Assembly: GCF_902686445.1 (NCBI RefSeq)
Contig: NW_025920104.1
Span: 3,286,001-3,350,000 of the forward strand
Direction of reading: 5' to 3'
DNA: 64,000 nucleotides
DNA from: Sciurus carolinensis
Taxonomy: Eukaryota; Chordata; Mammalia; Rodentia; Sciuridae
Numbering within the stretch: the stretch's first letter is position 1; every line of letters begins with the position of its first letter. A program made the translations under genes and the position numbers. Under the pieces are notes generated by a model. The model searched no databases and was not told the origin of the DNA. It was given only the letters and a program-made list of their open reading frames with translations. Of the stretch, positions 36,701 to 47,900 are shown one piece after another.

Positions 36701-36994
36701 AATATTCTATATATATCTATTAAGTCTAGGTTATTGATTGTGTTATTGAGTCTATGGTTTCTTTGGATTTTGTTTGGAAGATCTATCTAGTGGTTACAGC
36801 GGTGCATTAAAGTCACCCAGAATTATTGTGTTGTGGTCTACGTAATTCCTGAAATTGAGAAGGATTTGTCTGATGTAGAGGGATGCACCATTGTTTGGGG
36901 CATAAATATTTACTATCATTATGTCTTCCTGATTTTTGGTTCCTTTAAGAAGTATGAAATGTCCTTCTTTATCCCTTCTAACTTTGGTTTGCAA
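33719..36994 (-). pseudogene. L1 ORF2 (endonuclease-reverse transcriptase, frameshifted)
   Basis: In minus-strand order: endonuclease fragment (INIYAPNN-like VNIYAPNNGAS, ILGDFNAPL), linker with [13 protein letters not shown], reverse transcriptase with [20 protein letters not shown] and [13 protein letters not shown], thumb-like [21 protein letters not shown], then a C-terminal segment with HCWWSCKLVQSLWKAAWRFL. L1 usually has FADD at the catalytic site; here it reads FVDD. Frame breaks between fragments make it a pseudogene. Confidence 0.88.
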
Positions 36995-37296
36995 TCCACT
37001 TTATCCGATATAAGGATAGAAACCCCCGCTTTTTTACTGAGTCCATGTGCATGGTAGGTTTTTTCCCCATCCTTTCACCTTTAGTCTCTGGATGTCTTTG
37101 TCTATGAGAGGAGTCTCTTGCAGGCAACATGTTGTTGGGTCTCTCTTTTTAATCCATTCTGCCAGTCTGTCTTTTGATTGATGAGTTTAGGCCATTAACA
37201 TTCAGGGTTATTATTGAGATATGATTTGCATTCCCAGTCATTTGGTTTATTTTTGTTTTTTAAGTTGGCTTGGTTTCTCCTATGAGTGGTTTTTCT

Positions 37297-38306
37297 CTAA
37301 GGTATTTCCTCTCTTTGCTGATCTCCATTGTTGCTTTTCATTTCCTCCTCATGGAATATTTTGTTGAGAACATTCTGTAGTGCAGGCTCTCTATTTGTAA
37401 ATTCTTTTAACTTTTGTTTATCATGGAAGGATTTTATTTCATCTTCAAATCTGAAGGTTAGTTTTGCTGGGTATAGGATTCTCGGTTGGCAACCATGTTC
37501 TTTCAGAGCTTGAAATATGTTGTTCCAGGCCCTTCTAGCTTTTAGTGTCTGGGTTGAGAAGTCAGCTGTTATCCGTATTGGTCTCCCCCTATATGTAATC
37601 TGATGCTTTTCTCTTGTGGCCTTCAAAATCCTCTCTTTATTTTGCATGTTAGGCATTTTCATTATAATGTGTCTTGGTGTGGATCTGTTGTGATTTTGTG
37701 AATTTGATGTTCTGTAAACCTCTTGTATTTGATTTTCCATTTCATTCTTCAGGTTTGGGAATTTTTCTGATATTATTTCATTGAACAGATTCATTCCTTT
37801 GGTTTGTATCTCTGTGCCTTTCTCAATCCCAATAATTCTTAAATTTGGTCTTTTCATGATGTCCCATAATTCTTGGAGATTCTGTTCATGATTTCTTATC
37901 TTCTCTGTTTGGACAACTTTATTTTCAAGATTAAATATTTTGTGTTCATTGTCTGAGGTTCTGTTTACCAAGTGGTCTAGTCTTTGGTGATGCTTTCCAC
38001 TGAGTTTTTTATTTGGTTTATTGTTTCATTTCAAGGATTTCTGTTGGTTTTTTTTTCTTTTTTTTTAAGAATCTCTATCTCTTTGTTGAAATGATCTTTT
38101 GCTTCCTGCATGTGCTCTTTCAGCTTATTGGTATTATCATTTATTGCCTGTATTTGTTTTCTAATCTCATCCTTTACTTCATGAATCATCTTAATCATGT
38201 ATAATCTGAAGTCCTTTTCTGACATTTCTTCTAACATACTGTCATTGGATTCTATTAACATAGAATCTAGATTTGTTTGGACCATTTTCATCCCTTGTTT
38301 ATTCAT
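37297..38306 (-). pseudogene. L1 ORF1 (frameshifted)
   Basis: ORF1p is the RNA-binding trimeric chaperone of L1. The N-terminal part (38031-38306) is charged and coiled-coil-like (EVKDEIRKQIQAINDN, KLKEHMQEAKDHFNKEIE). The second open part (37297-37971) contains the RRM and C-terminal domain with NLRIIGIEKG, RHIIMKMPNMQNKERILKA, ITYRGRPIRITADFS and PRILYPAKLTF. A frame break and stops lie between 37971 and 38031. The order, lengths and position between 5' UTR and ORF2 are as in other L1s. Confidence 0.88.
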
Positions 38307-40004
38307 GTTGTTAATGTATCTTCCCCTCTAGCAGTGCAAATCTGGGATATTGCTGATTTCCCCCTATGGGGCTTATAGTGGCCCTATAGGTTTCCAAAAC
38401 CCTTTCTTTAAGGGGAGATCAATATTAGCACTGCCCAAATCAGACACTATGCAATCCTAGACCAAATAGCCCCTATGGGGACAATAACATTGTCATAATA
38501 AACAAAATGAGTTCAAATATTATCTTCAGTAAAAGAAACAGGTTTGCAATAAGGTCTGCAGTTTCTAATGGAGAACAAAGAGGATGCAGAGGGATGTAGA
38601 ATGTGGCTGTTAATGGGATAAGAATATACTGAAGTTCTAGAGAATAGAAAGGGTGAGAGTGTAATCAAAAGAAATCGGATGTTAGCGTACAAAAAAGGAG
38701 AAAGAGACTCTGAGGGAACAGGCAAAAGGTAAAGAGCAAAAAAAAGTAAAGAAATAAAACTTAATTTTTTTTGAATAAGGAGAAAAAAGAAAGTCTACAG
38801 TATGATAGTCATATATTAATGAAACCTACAGTGTTCAGTAGTCTGATGCATGAGAGGTACCTGACAGTGAGCGTCAAGCCTCCAGCAGGCTTCTCAGGAT
38901 GGAATTTGCCCCACCTAAAGATCACAGCTATGGGTTCCAGGATTATCCAAAATTACTGCTCTGGCTTAAAAATGTGTTGGCAAATGGGGAGCTGCAGCTC
39001 TGTGGTGGACATGGTCAGCTGGAGGTCCTGGAGGCAGGATGCAGTTGGTTCGGCAGGTTTTCTGGAGGTCTGGTCTGTTTGGTTTGGTTGTGGGATCCTG
39101 GATGCCGGGTGCAATCATTCAGTTTGGGGTCCCGGTGATAGGGTGCAGTCAGTTAGTCTCGGGGTCCTGGCAGCAGGCAGCAGTCAGTTGATGTGAGAGT
39201 CCCAGAGGCAGGGAGTGATCGGTTGGGCTGAGGTATCCTGGAGATGGGGCTCAATCATTCCAGCCAGGGGTCCTACGGGACCTGGCTGTTGTCTCAAAAT
39301 GGCAGCAGCCACACGTAATCACACCTGCAGGTACTATAACAGTGAACTTTCTGGCAAAAGCAGGCAGCTGGTGCTCCACTGGTGGTCAGCGATCAGTTTG
39401 CTGACTGTTGTTGGACGATCAGAAGGTGAACCTCATGCGTTGGGTGATGGATAGGTGTACGGCAGGTGATGGACAGGCAAGAAGCAGGCAAATGGTGGAT
39501 GATAGATGCCTGACAGTGAGCAATTTGCACTCAAAAAAGGTGTCAGTATGCTGGCAGAGTCTAGGTCATTACAGCAGACAAATGGGGTAAACACCAGGGG
39601 ATCGATAAGCAGCAAAAACTGCCTCACTGAGAAGCAGATAACCTCTGATTGAAACCAGAGTTACAGAGTGACAAGGAATGCAGCCTCCCTCTAGTCCACC
39701 ATCTTGGATCTCCCCAAGGTGATTGTTTTTCAAATGCCCAAACTGTGGGTGGGGTGTTGGGATTGGTGAGAATCACAAGGCATCCAAAGAAACAAGGACA
39801 TTAGTTCAATCAAATGAACAAAAACCATGTTCCAGATACTGAACTTAAGGAAATGCAGATCTCTGAAGTTTCTGAAAATTTTAAAACTCTCTTAAATATA
39901 CTCAGTGGATTAAAAGAAAACACAGACAAAACAAAATTGGGAAAATGATGTATGAACAAAGGGAGTATCAGCAAAAGGACGGAACTCCTAAGAAAGGATC
40001 TGTT

Positions 40005-40440
40005 TCAGTCAGCTATTTTACCACTGTGACCAAAAGACCTGATGAGCAATTTTAGAGGAGGAAAATTTTAATTGGCACTCAAAGTTTTCAGAGGTCTCAA
40101 TTCATGGATAGCTGACTGCATTGTTCTGGTCCTGAGGTAAAGCAGAGCATCATGGTTGAAGGGTGTGGAGGAGGCAAACTGCTCAGTACATAGCAATCAG
40201 GAAGCAGAGAAAGCTCCACTCACCAGGGGGAAAATATACCCCAAAAGAACATCCCCAGTGACCTACCTCCTTCAGTCACATCCCAAGTGCCTACAATCAC
40301 CACCCAGTTAATCCATCCAAATGGATTAATATATTGATTAGTTTAATGCTTTTAAAACCCAATTATTTCACTGCTAAACTTAGTTGTATTGCCTTACACA
40401 TAAATTTTTTGGGGGGATACTGCATATCTGAGCATAACAG
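40005..40440 (-). repeat. Unassigned interspersed repeat (family U), inverted copy
   Basis: The reverse complement of this block aligns by eye with 20117-20508: TTTACCACTGTGACCAAAAG corresponds to the 3' end there, and GGGGGGATACTGCATATCTG to the 5' end. It has no ORF. Confidence 0.65.
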
Positions 40441-42090
40441 GAATACAATGTCTGATGAGAAATGCACTATTAGACTTGATCAAACAAAAGAAAGCATCAG
40501 CAAACTTAAAGACAAGTTATTTAAAATCAATTAAGAATAGTAAAAGAAAAAAACAGAAGAGAGATAACTTTAAGGGCTCATGGGATACCATCATTTCGAC
40601 TAATGCACAAAATATGGGAGTCACAAAAAAGAAGAGAGGGAGAAGGGACAGAGAGCTGTTGTAGAACTAATGGCTGATGAGTGCTTTTTCTGAGGAAAGA
40701 AATAGGCATCCAAATTCAAGAAGCTAAATACACTCCAGCTAAGAAACCCAGAGAACTACCTCAAGACACAATATAATAAAATTTTCAAGCCAAAGACAAA
40801 AAGGATCTTAAAAGTCAAAGATGAAGTTGCAAGAGAAAAGCAACTTGTCACACACAAAGAAATCTGTGTCAGGATTTTATCAGTTTTTCAGCAAAGCCCT
40901 TGCAAGCCAGAAGACATTAGAATAGCACATTTCAAGTGTGAAAGTAAAAAAAAAAAAAAAAACTGACAAAGTATACTTTATTCAATGAAGTTGTTCTTCA
41001 GAAATAAGGGAGAAATTAAGTCTTTCTTGGATTAAAAAAAAAAAACATTAGAACTGCCCTATAAGAAGTTCTAAAGGGAATCCTTTAACTTGAAATGTAA
41101 GCACATTAGACATAAAATATAAAGTCATATGAAAACAAAGTTCTCTGGTAAAGGTAAATATATGGACAAATATAGTAAGTAGCTGTATTATAATTTTGGT
41201 GCAAAGCTTGTACTCTGAAAATGATAAGGATTAATTTCTTTTAATAATCCACTATCTGTAAGTTGTCAATTTATATTGTTTCATCCCATGTACAAAGCTG
41301 TTTTTTTCTACAAATTTTTTTTGTTGTTGTTTGCATTGGTGGTGTAAAGGAAAGCAGAATATTTTATGAATTTTGCTTCAGTGACTTTAGTACAAATTAA
41401 AAATTCTGAACTCTGGTTAAAATAAAATAAAAAGTTCTAAATAATGAACAGACATGATCAGGAAGATAATATTCTTAAGATGACAATACTCCTCAATTTA
41501 ATCTATAGCATCATTATATTCTTTATCAAAATCCAAGCTAGCTTCTTTGCAGAAATTGAAAGGGCAGTCCTGAAATTCATATTGAATTGTTGTTGACCCA
41601 GAATATCAACATCATGTTTTGAAAAGAAGTATATGCTCTTCCTATTTTTAAAATTAACTATAGCACTATAGTAGTTAATAGAGTAGTACTGGCTTGAGGT
41701 TGGACATACTGATCAGTGGACTAGAATCAAAGTCAGCAGTGAATCTTCATGTTTACAAGGAATTTATTTTTGTCTTAGTACTAAAAGAGTTCAGAGAGAA
41801 AAGGATAAATTTTCAAATAATGATGCTGAGACATCTGAGTGACTGCATAAGAAGAATGATGTTATACTCCTGCCTTAAACCATATATTAAAAACCTACTG
41901 AAATTCAAAAGTCTCAATGCATAAAGAGGCTAAAGTATAAAACTTGGAATAAAACATGTAAGTAAATATTTGTGACCTTGGATTTGGCAGTGTTTTCTTA
42001 AGTATAACAAAAAGCATAAGCAACTAAAGAAAAAAGCTAACAGAATGGGATTTTTGAAAATCTCCTGTGCTTCAAAAGATATCAAGAGTT

Positions 42091-42175
42091 GGGGTTGTAG
42101 CTCAGTGGAAGAGTGCCTAGCATGTGTGAGGCACTGGGTTCCATCCTCAGCACCAAATATAAATGAAGGTCCATC
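42091..42175 (+). repeat. ID SINE, sense
   Basis: Contains GTTGGGGTTGTAGCTCAGTG, GCATGTGTGAGGCACTGGG and TTCCATCCTCAGCACC, then an A-rich tail. Confidence 0.9.
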
Positions 42176-42864
42176 AACAACCAAAAAAATTTAAAAAGGG
42201 AAGATAAAAGAAAATTTAAAAAGATAAAAAAGATAAACCACAGAATATAAAAAATATTTTCAAATTACATATTGAATAAGGGACTTCCATTCTGAGTATT
42301 AAAAAAAATGAGCAATAAAAGTGCTCAATATGCCCAATAAACTTGAATAGACATTTATGTATAAGAGATGTATAAATGGTCAGCAAGCACATTAGATAGT
42401 ACTCACCATTATTAGTCATCAGGGAAATGTAAATGGAAACCATGATATACCACTTCACACTTACCAGGATGGCTTATATAATAAAGCCACATGATTATAA
42501 ATTTGAAGAAATTAAAACTCATACACAGTGCTAATAAGATTATAAAATGGTATAGCTACATAGAGAGATAGTGTGGTTGCTCATTCAAAAGAGGTTTGTC
42601 AGGTTACCTTATATCTCAGCAATTTTACTAGGTGTGTGGTAAAGAAAAATGAAGGCATTTGTAGACATAAAAGTATGTACATGATTGTTCATAGTAACAT
42701 GACTCATAATAGCCAACAAGTAGAACTAGCCCAAATATCAACCAACTAATAATCAATAGACTTTTTTATGTCTATTATAGTGGATTACTGAAAGTATAAT
42801 AATATTACTATTATTGAAAAGGAATGAAGTTTTATGCATGTTAAAACATGAATTTTAGCATTAT

Positions 42865-43440
42865 GGAAATTCCTCAGGAAACTTAGAATGAACACACCAT
42901 TTGACCCAGCTCTTCCACTCCTGCATTTATACCCAAAGTACTTAAAATTAGCATGCCACAGTAATGCAGTCTCAAGAGCATTTATAACTGAACAATTTGC
43001 AATAGCTAGATGGTGGAACCAAACTACATGCCCTTCAATAGATGAACGGATAAAGAAACTGTGGTATAAGTACAACGTGGAATATTATTCAGCCATAAAG
43101 TATAAAATTTGCAGGTAGATGAATGGAGTTGGAGAATACCATGCTAAGTGAAATAAGCCAATCCCCAAAAAACAAAGGCCAAATGTTTTCTTTGATAAGT
43201 GGATGATGATATGTAATAAGGGAGGGGGTGGTGGGGGGCTGGTAAGAGAAGAATGGAGTAACTTTAGATTGTTCAGAGGGGAATGGAGGGAGGGGGTGGA
43301 GCAGGAAAGATAGTGAACTGAGACAGACATCATTACCCTATGTACGTGTATGATTACACAAATGGTGTGAATCTACATCATGTACATAGAAATTAAATGT
43401 TGTACACCATTTATGTACAATGAATCAAAATGGTCTGAAA
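42865..43440 (+). mobile_element. L1 3' end, sense, 5'-truncated
   Basis: The ORF2 tail (AACACACCATTTGACCCAGC, ACATGCCCTTCAATAGATG, GAATATTATTCAGCCATAAA) is followed by a 3' UTR that includes a G-rich run at 43220-43238. It is nested in the older sense L1M. Confidence 0.85.
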
Positions 43441-43704
43441 AAAACATGAATTTTGAAAACATTATGATAAGTGAAAGAATTCATTCACAAAAGACCATAT
43501 GGTATGATTCAATTTGTATGAAAAATCAAGAAAAAAAGCTGTGGACAGAAAGTAGTGGTCAACTGGGAGACTTGGGGTAATGTGTTGGGATGATGTTAAT
43601 GGTGAGATTACTTTTGGAGTTGGAAAATGTTCTAAAACTGGTTGTGGTGGTGGGTTGAACATTTTTATTAATATTCTAAAAATCACTGGATTATACAGTT
43701 TAAA

Positions 43705-44335
43705 AGGTTGGTTGTGGGTGAATCAGATATTGAATCCAAATCCATTTACTCACCTCTGGTAAAGTCGATAAGTGAATCATGAACAAGTAATTGGAGGGAG
43801 GAAAAAGATTTATTCTGTAAGCCAGTAAAACTGAGAAGATGGTAGACTACTACCCCAAAGATCATCTTGACACAAGTTTCAGACCCCATTTATCTTTAGA
43901 CAAGGGGAAAAGAAGGGGTGGTCTGGTTAGGAATGGATCAATGACTGGGAACTTCTAGGCACCAGTTTAATGGTCTGGAGTTGGATATTGCAAAATCTGG
44001 TAGTTGTCAATCTGTTCATCATGATGTCCCTGTAAAACTTAAAATATCTTAGTTACCATTTTCTTATTTCCTTTGGTGTTGAAATGGGAGGAAAGACATT
44101 TGGGAAATTTGGGGCAAATCAACCTTTTACTACCAGTTCTGAACAAACATTCCTTAAGCTACTAATGTTTCTACGTGTAGAGTAAAACAGAAACAATCTG
44201 ATCCAAAAATTAAGGTAGCAAAGGGGACAGATAAAATGTAAAGGCAAAATTGCCAGACATTTCACCCTGTTTAGTCACCCTTTGGACATATGCATAGGCC
44301 CACGTGAACAGTTAGTGCTTTATTATTTTTTTTAA
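43705..44335. other. Sequence with no recognised feature
   Basis: Purine-rich; possibly an old LTR or other repeat (GGGAGGAAAAAGATTTATTC). No gene was seen. Confidence 0.4.
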
Positions 44336-44354
44336 ATCATAAATGGACACAATG

Positions 44355-44447
44355 CCTTTGTTTATTTCTATGTGTTGCTGAGGCTAGAACACAGTGCCTC
44401 ACATGTGCTAGTCAAGTGTCCTACCACTGAGCCACAACCCTAGCCCA
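44355..44447 (-). repeat. ID SINE, antisense, diverged
   Basis: Contains GTTGCTGAGGCTAGAACAC, GTGCCTCACATGTGCTAGTC and ACCACTGAGCCACAACCC in reverse complement. Confidence 0.8.
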
Positions 44448-44449
44448 AT

Positions 44450-45585
44450 AGTTAGTTCTTTTGACAAAAGCAGCCTTCAAGTCCTTGAAAGGTAATATAG
44501 GCAACAGTTATCATAAACCCACATGTCATAGGCACTATCTAGAGCAGAGATAGTGAAAGACTAATATATTGATCAGCTCTGTGATTTGACCTTAAAAATT
44601 GGTGATATTTAAGGTCAAATGGAAGTAAGTGAAACTGGAGAGTTTAGATTTTTCCTCAGTTACAAATTATGTCTCAAAAAAGTTATTGCTAAAAAACCCA
44701 CTACCACAACTGAAACAATATAACCAGGGCTACATGGTGCTCTTGGTCTTTGTGTCTCCTAAGTCTTTATATTTTGGACACTTTAACATCTCCTTTCTCT
44801 TCCTCCTCATGTTTTATGTTATTATATTGAAAAGTCTGAATTTGTTGAATATCTTCCAGTCTTTATTATTCTAAATGCTTCCTTGTAGAGTTATGTAACC
44901 TGTTTCCTGGAAGGAATGCTTTATAGTCAGTCACATATGAAAATGAGATGGGAGAGTTTAACACATACGATCACAATCTCAATAAAATCTTAACAGAGTA
45001 TGTGGTTATCAAAATGCATTTATTCATGGAAGTATCCATAAAAGTACTATTTGGACTTTTTCAAATTATGAAATGTTCTGTAACTTTTTTTTTGTTTGAG
45101 GTTTTATTGTTTGAATTATAGGAAATAAGGTACCTTAACACTAGTAGGAAGCCAGTGAAGAATATTGAGGGAGAAAATAGTATCAGGTTTATTCTTTCAA
45201 AGGATTGTTCTGACTGTTACATGGAGGTAGGATTGGAGTCAATCACTTGTCTGTGGTGGGAGAATAATTAAGAAACATTAAGTAATTAAGGTGAAAGAAG
45301 GTAGCAATTTGGATTGGGAGGGTGGGTATAGAATTAGAAATGGACTATAATGAAAGGAGATAAAATTGATGGGACTTGTTAATGAATTCCATGTAAGAAT
45401 TGAAGAGTCAAAGTTGACTTTCAGGTTTATGACTTTTGCAACTGTATGAGTGTTGATAGCAGTAACTCAGTAGGAACTATTGTGGGGGAATCTCAGAATG
45501 TAGGGGAATCTGACAAATTTCTTTTGGATATTGAGTTTGAGATGACTTTGAAACAGCAAAATGGATTGTGTCTAGAAGCTGTTGA
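44450..45585. other. Intron-like sequence, no feature recognised
   Basis: AT-rich, unique-looking sequence with only chance ORFs. Confidence 0.5.
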
Positions 45586-45587
45586 CA

Positions 45588-45876
45588 TTATATATATAAC
45601 ATACACATACACAACATATATATACACAACATACATACACAACATACATACACAACATACATACACAACATACATACACAACATACATACACAACTATTA
45701 TATATAACAACTATTATATATAACTATTATATATAACTATAATATATAACTATAATATATAACTATAATATATAACTATATATATAACTATATATATAAC
45801 TATATATATAACTATATATATAACTATATATATAACTATATATATAACTATATATATAAATATATATATATATATA
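45588..45876. repeat. Composite minisatellite, 12-13 bp units changing along the array
   Basis: The array starts with about five copies of CATACATACACAA (13 bp). It passes through CTATTATATATAA (13 bp) and CTATAATATATAA (13 bp, about three copies), and ends in about seven copies of CTATATATATAA (12 bp) and a pure AT tail. Adjacent unit types differ by one or a few bases, indicating stepwise spread of variants. Confidence 0.95.
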
Positions 45877-45879
45877 GTC

Positions 45880-46200
45880 ATCAATTTTTAGTAGCCAATA
45901 TTGAATCTTGAGTAATTCCAATATTTAACAGTCAGGCAAATGAGAATAAACAAACAAAAGTGACTGGTAAGTAGTAGTCAGAGAAGTAGAAGGGAAACCA
46001 GGAGAATTGATGTCACCAAATCTGAAGAGGGAGAGTATTTCAAAAGGAGGAGGTACCACATCTTGCCTCAAGAGATCAAATATGCACTTTGAAACTAAGG
46101 TTTATTTTCATAACTTATTAGTCATGTCTGTGGTTCTATATATAATTTTTTATCCTGGGTTTGCTTTACTTAATTTATCAGTAATGTGTTTCTATTTTCT
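45880..46200. other. Unrecognised sequence
   Basis: No coding or repeat signal was seen. Confidence 0.5.
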
Positions 46201-46207
46201 CATTGTA

Positions 46208-46399
46208 TTTTTTTTTTGTACCAGGAATTGAACTCAGGGGTAATTGACCACTGAGTCACATCTCCAGCCCTATTTTGTATTTTGTTTAGAGACAGGGTCT
46301 CACTGAGTTGCCTAGTGCTTCACTTTTGTTGAGGCTGGCTTTGAACTCAGGATCCTTCTTCCTCATCTCCCAAGCTGCTGGGATTACAGGTACACACCA
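46208..46399 (-). repeat. B1-dID SINE, antisense
   Basis: A poly(T) start, then the dID part (ACCAGGAATTGAACTCAGG, CATCTCCAGCCC) and the B1 part (GAGACAGGGTCTCACTGAG, GCTGCTGGGATTACAGGTAC). Confidence 0.9.
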
Positions 46400-46401
46400 T
46401 T

Positions 46402-47430
46402 TGTATTCTTTTATAATATTCTCAGTCAGATGCAGATACATGAGAAAGCAGAGAGACTCAGAGGAAGAAAAAACAGTTTATATATTCACAGGTCTTAGAG
46501 ACAGAAGGCACTGCAGTTTATGCAGAGCCACATGAGAGATACCAGAGTGGTCAAGAGGTGGAAGATAGAAACAAAGGGAAAGCATTAGAAAGGAATGACT
46601 AGGCAGAGTGAATAGGAGTGGCTAGCTATAATAATTTTCCTAAGGCATGGATCACACAGAGGAGGTTTGACTCTGGATTGGTTAGATCAAAGGCATCTCC
46701 AAGTATGCTTTTTGTTGGCTCTAAGAATTGGCTAGCTCAGGGAGGAGCAGTCTTTCCCCAACTATAAGGCCTTTTTAAAGATATTGAAACATCATAATAC
46801 ATATATAGAAAATAAGTACACATACAATACATTCATAATCTTTAGTCCATTGGATGTAAAGTTAACTTAAAATTTCCCTGCTAACCATTAAGATATTTCC
46901 AGGTTTATGCTGTTATAATAAATATCTTTGTACATGTGGTTTTGCAGGGGTATATTTTAGGTGATTTCTTAGATTGATTAAAATTCCAGAAGTAGTGTTA
47001 TTTTATCAGAGTATTAGGATATATCTTTATGGTCTTTAAAGTCATGTAGCAAAATGACCTACTTTTGAAGCAAAGGTCATCAGCATCTTTTTAATTTTTT
47101 TAATTATTTTTACAAATTGACATTAATTATGATAATATAGATGTGTAAAAAAGTAAATACTACAAGTTCTTAAAATCCATCTGTAAATATGTTTAGAAAA
47201 TATCCTTTCACATATCTTTTTCAATATAAATTTAAATAAACATTTTATATAAGTTGGATTCTTTATTATGCTTGTTGTGGAATATTCTATGATAATAAGA
47301 ATAAGTCTAGGTTATCATTTTTAAAGGATATGTTAATTTTATTATTTAAGCTTCAAAAAGTGTATGTATTAAGGTAAAGCTTTTTAAATCCCTTGATATG
47401 CTATTGTGGGATGAGAGCAAATATGCAAAC
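46402..47430. other. Intron-like sequence, partly old repeat
   Basis: The part around 46850-47060 resembles very old L1 3'-UTR sequence. Nothing firm was seen. Confidence 0.35.
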
Positions 47431-47434
47431 TTAA

Positions 47435-47622
47435 GTTTTTTCAGGGGATAGTAACTGGGGATTGAGCTATATCCACAGACATTTCTGTTTTTTATTCTCC
47501 CAACAGGCTCTCACTGTGTTGCTTACAGCCCCACTGAATTGCTGAGGCTGCCCTTAACTTGCAATCTTCTTGCTTCAGCCTCCCAGATCACTGGGATCAG
47601 GCCCTTGCATTGCACCCAGTAC
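47435..47622 (-). repeat. B1-dID SINE, antisense, diverged
   Basis: Contains GTAACTGGGGATTGAGCTAT (dID) followed by GGCTCTCACTGTGTTGCTTA and CTTCAGCCTCCCAGATCAC (B1) in reverse complement. Confidence 0.8.
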
Positions 47623-47783
47623 ATAAAATTTCAAGTGCACACTGCCAAATTCTGTAACATATGGGGATTTTGGAATATTTTTATTAGAAATTTTTTCTTC
47701 AGTTAATTTTTGGAAAATTTGGTAGTTAGTTCCAGACATCTAAAACTGCTGCATCTTTCTATTTTTTATCTCTTTATGTTTTG

Positions 47784-47900
47784 CTTTTACCTATGATGAC
47801 AGAGCAGCTACAGTGGATGCCATTTGTGAATGCCAAACGTCATGAGCCTTTTGTAAAATTTATATATTTGTCTCTATGGCAGTTAGATGATGAAACACAG
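47784..47900 (+). pseudogene. CCDC138: CCDC138-like exon h, open, acceptor apparently lost
   Basis: Thirty-nine open codons, LLPMMTEQLQWMPFVN, AKRHEPFVKFIY and LSLWQLDDETQ, end at CACAG|GTAAAT. They match CCDC138 directly after exon g. The sequence before the expected start is TTTATGTTTTG, ending TG where an acceptor AG is required, so correct splicing would be lost even though the codons survive. It lies 22.7 kb downstream of exon g because of L1 insertions. Confidence 0.85.

Larger units (their letters stand above)
33227..39716 (-). mobile_element. Near full-length L1, antisense, inactive
   Basis: The element is about 6.5 kb. On the minus strand it starts at 39716 with GGGGAGATCCAAGATGGTGG, a canonical L1 5' end, followed by a 5' UTR of about 1.3 kb. 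ORF1 is broken into 38031-38306 (coiled coil) and 37297-37971 (RRM and C-terminal domain). ORF2 is broken into endonuclease (36794-36994, with GDFNAPL), linker (36033-36380), reverse transcriptase (34942-35391, with [10 protein letters not shown] and FVDDM) and C-terminal pieces (34719-34961, 33719-34114). It ends in a 3' UTR at 33227. Several frameshifts separate the pieces. No clear target duplication was found. Confidence 0.93.
39730..43700 (+). mobile_element. Ancient L1M/HAL1-like element, sense, interrupted
   Basis: Degenerate sense-strand L1M sequence. It has ORF1-like A-rich sequence (39780-41440, including TTCAGAAATAAGGGAGAAATT), ORF2 3' sequence (41450-42860) and an L1M 3'-UTR end (43440-43695: AGACCATATGGTATGATTC, GACAGAAAGTAGTGGTCAAC). 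It is interrupted by the family U repeat (40005-40440), an ID SINE (42091) and a younger L1 3' end (42865-43440). It has no long ORF. Confidence 0.65.

Noticed and set aside
38771..39454. Overlapping + strand ORFs of 141, 79 and 79 codons
   Set aside because: They lie in the GC-richer antisense L1 5' UTR, are Gly/Trp-rich and have no domain. They are probably chance.
45446..45736. A 96-codon ORF rich in Tyr, Thr, His and Ile
   Set aside because: It is the translation of the minisatellite. The periodic peptide reflects the DNA repeat, and there is no independent coding evidence.
45588..45876. CRISPR array
   Set aside because: The tandem units have no spacers.
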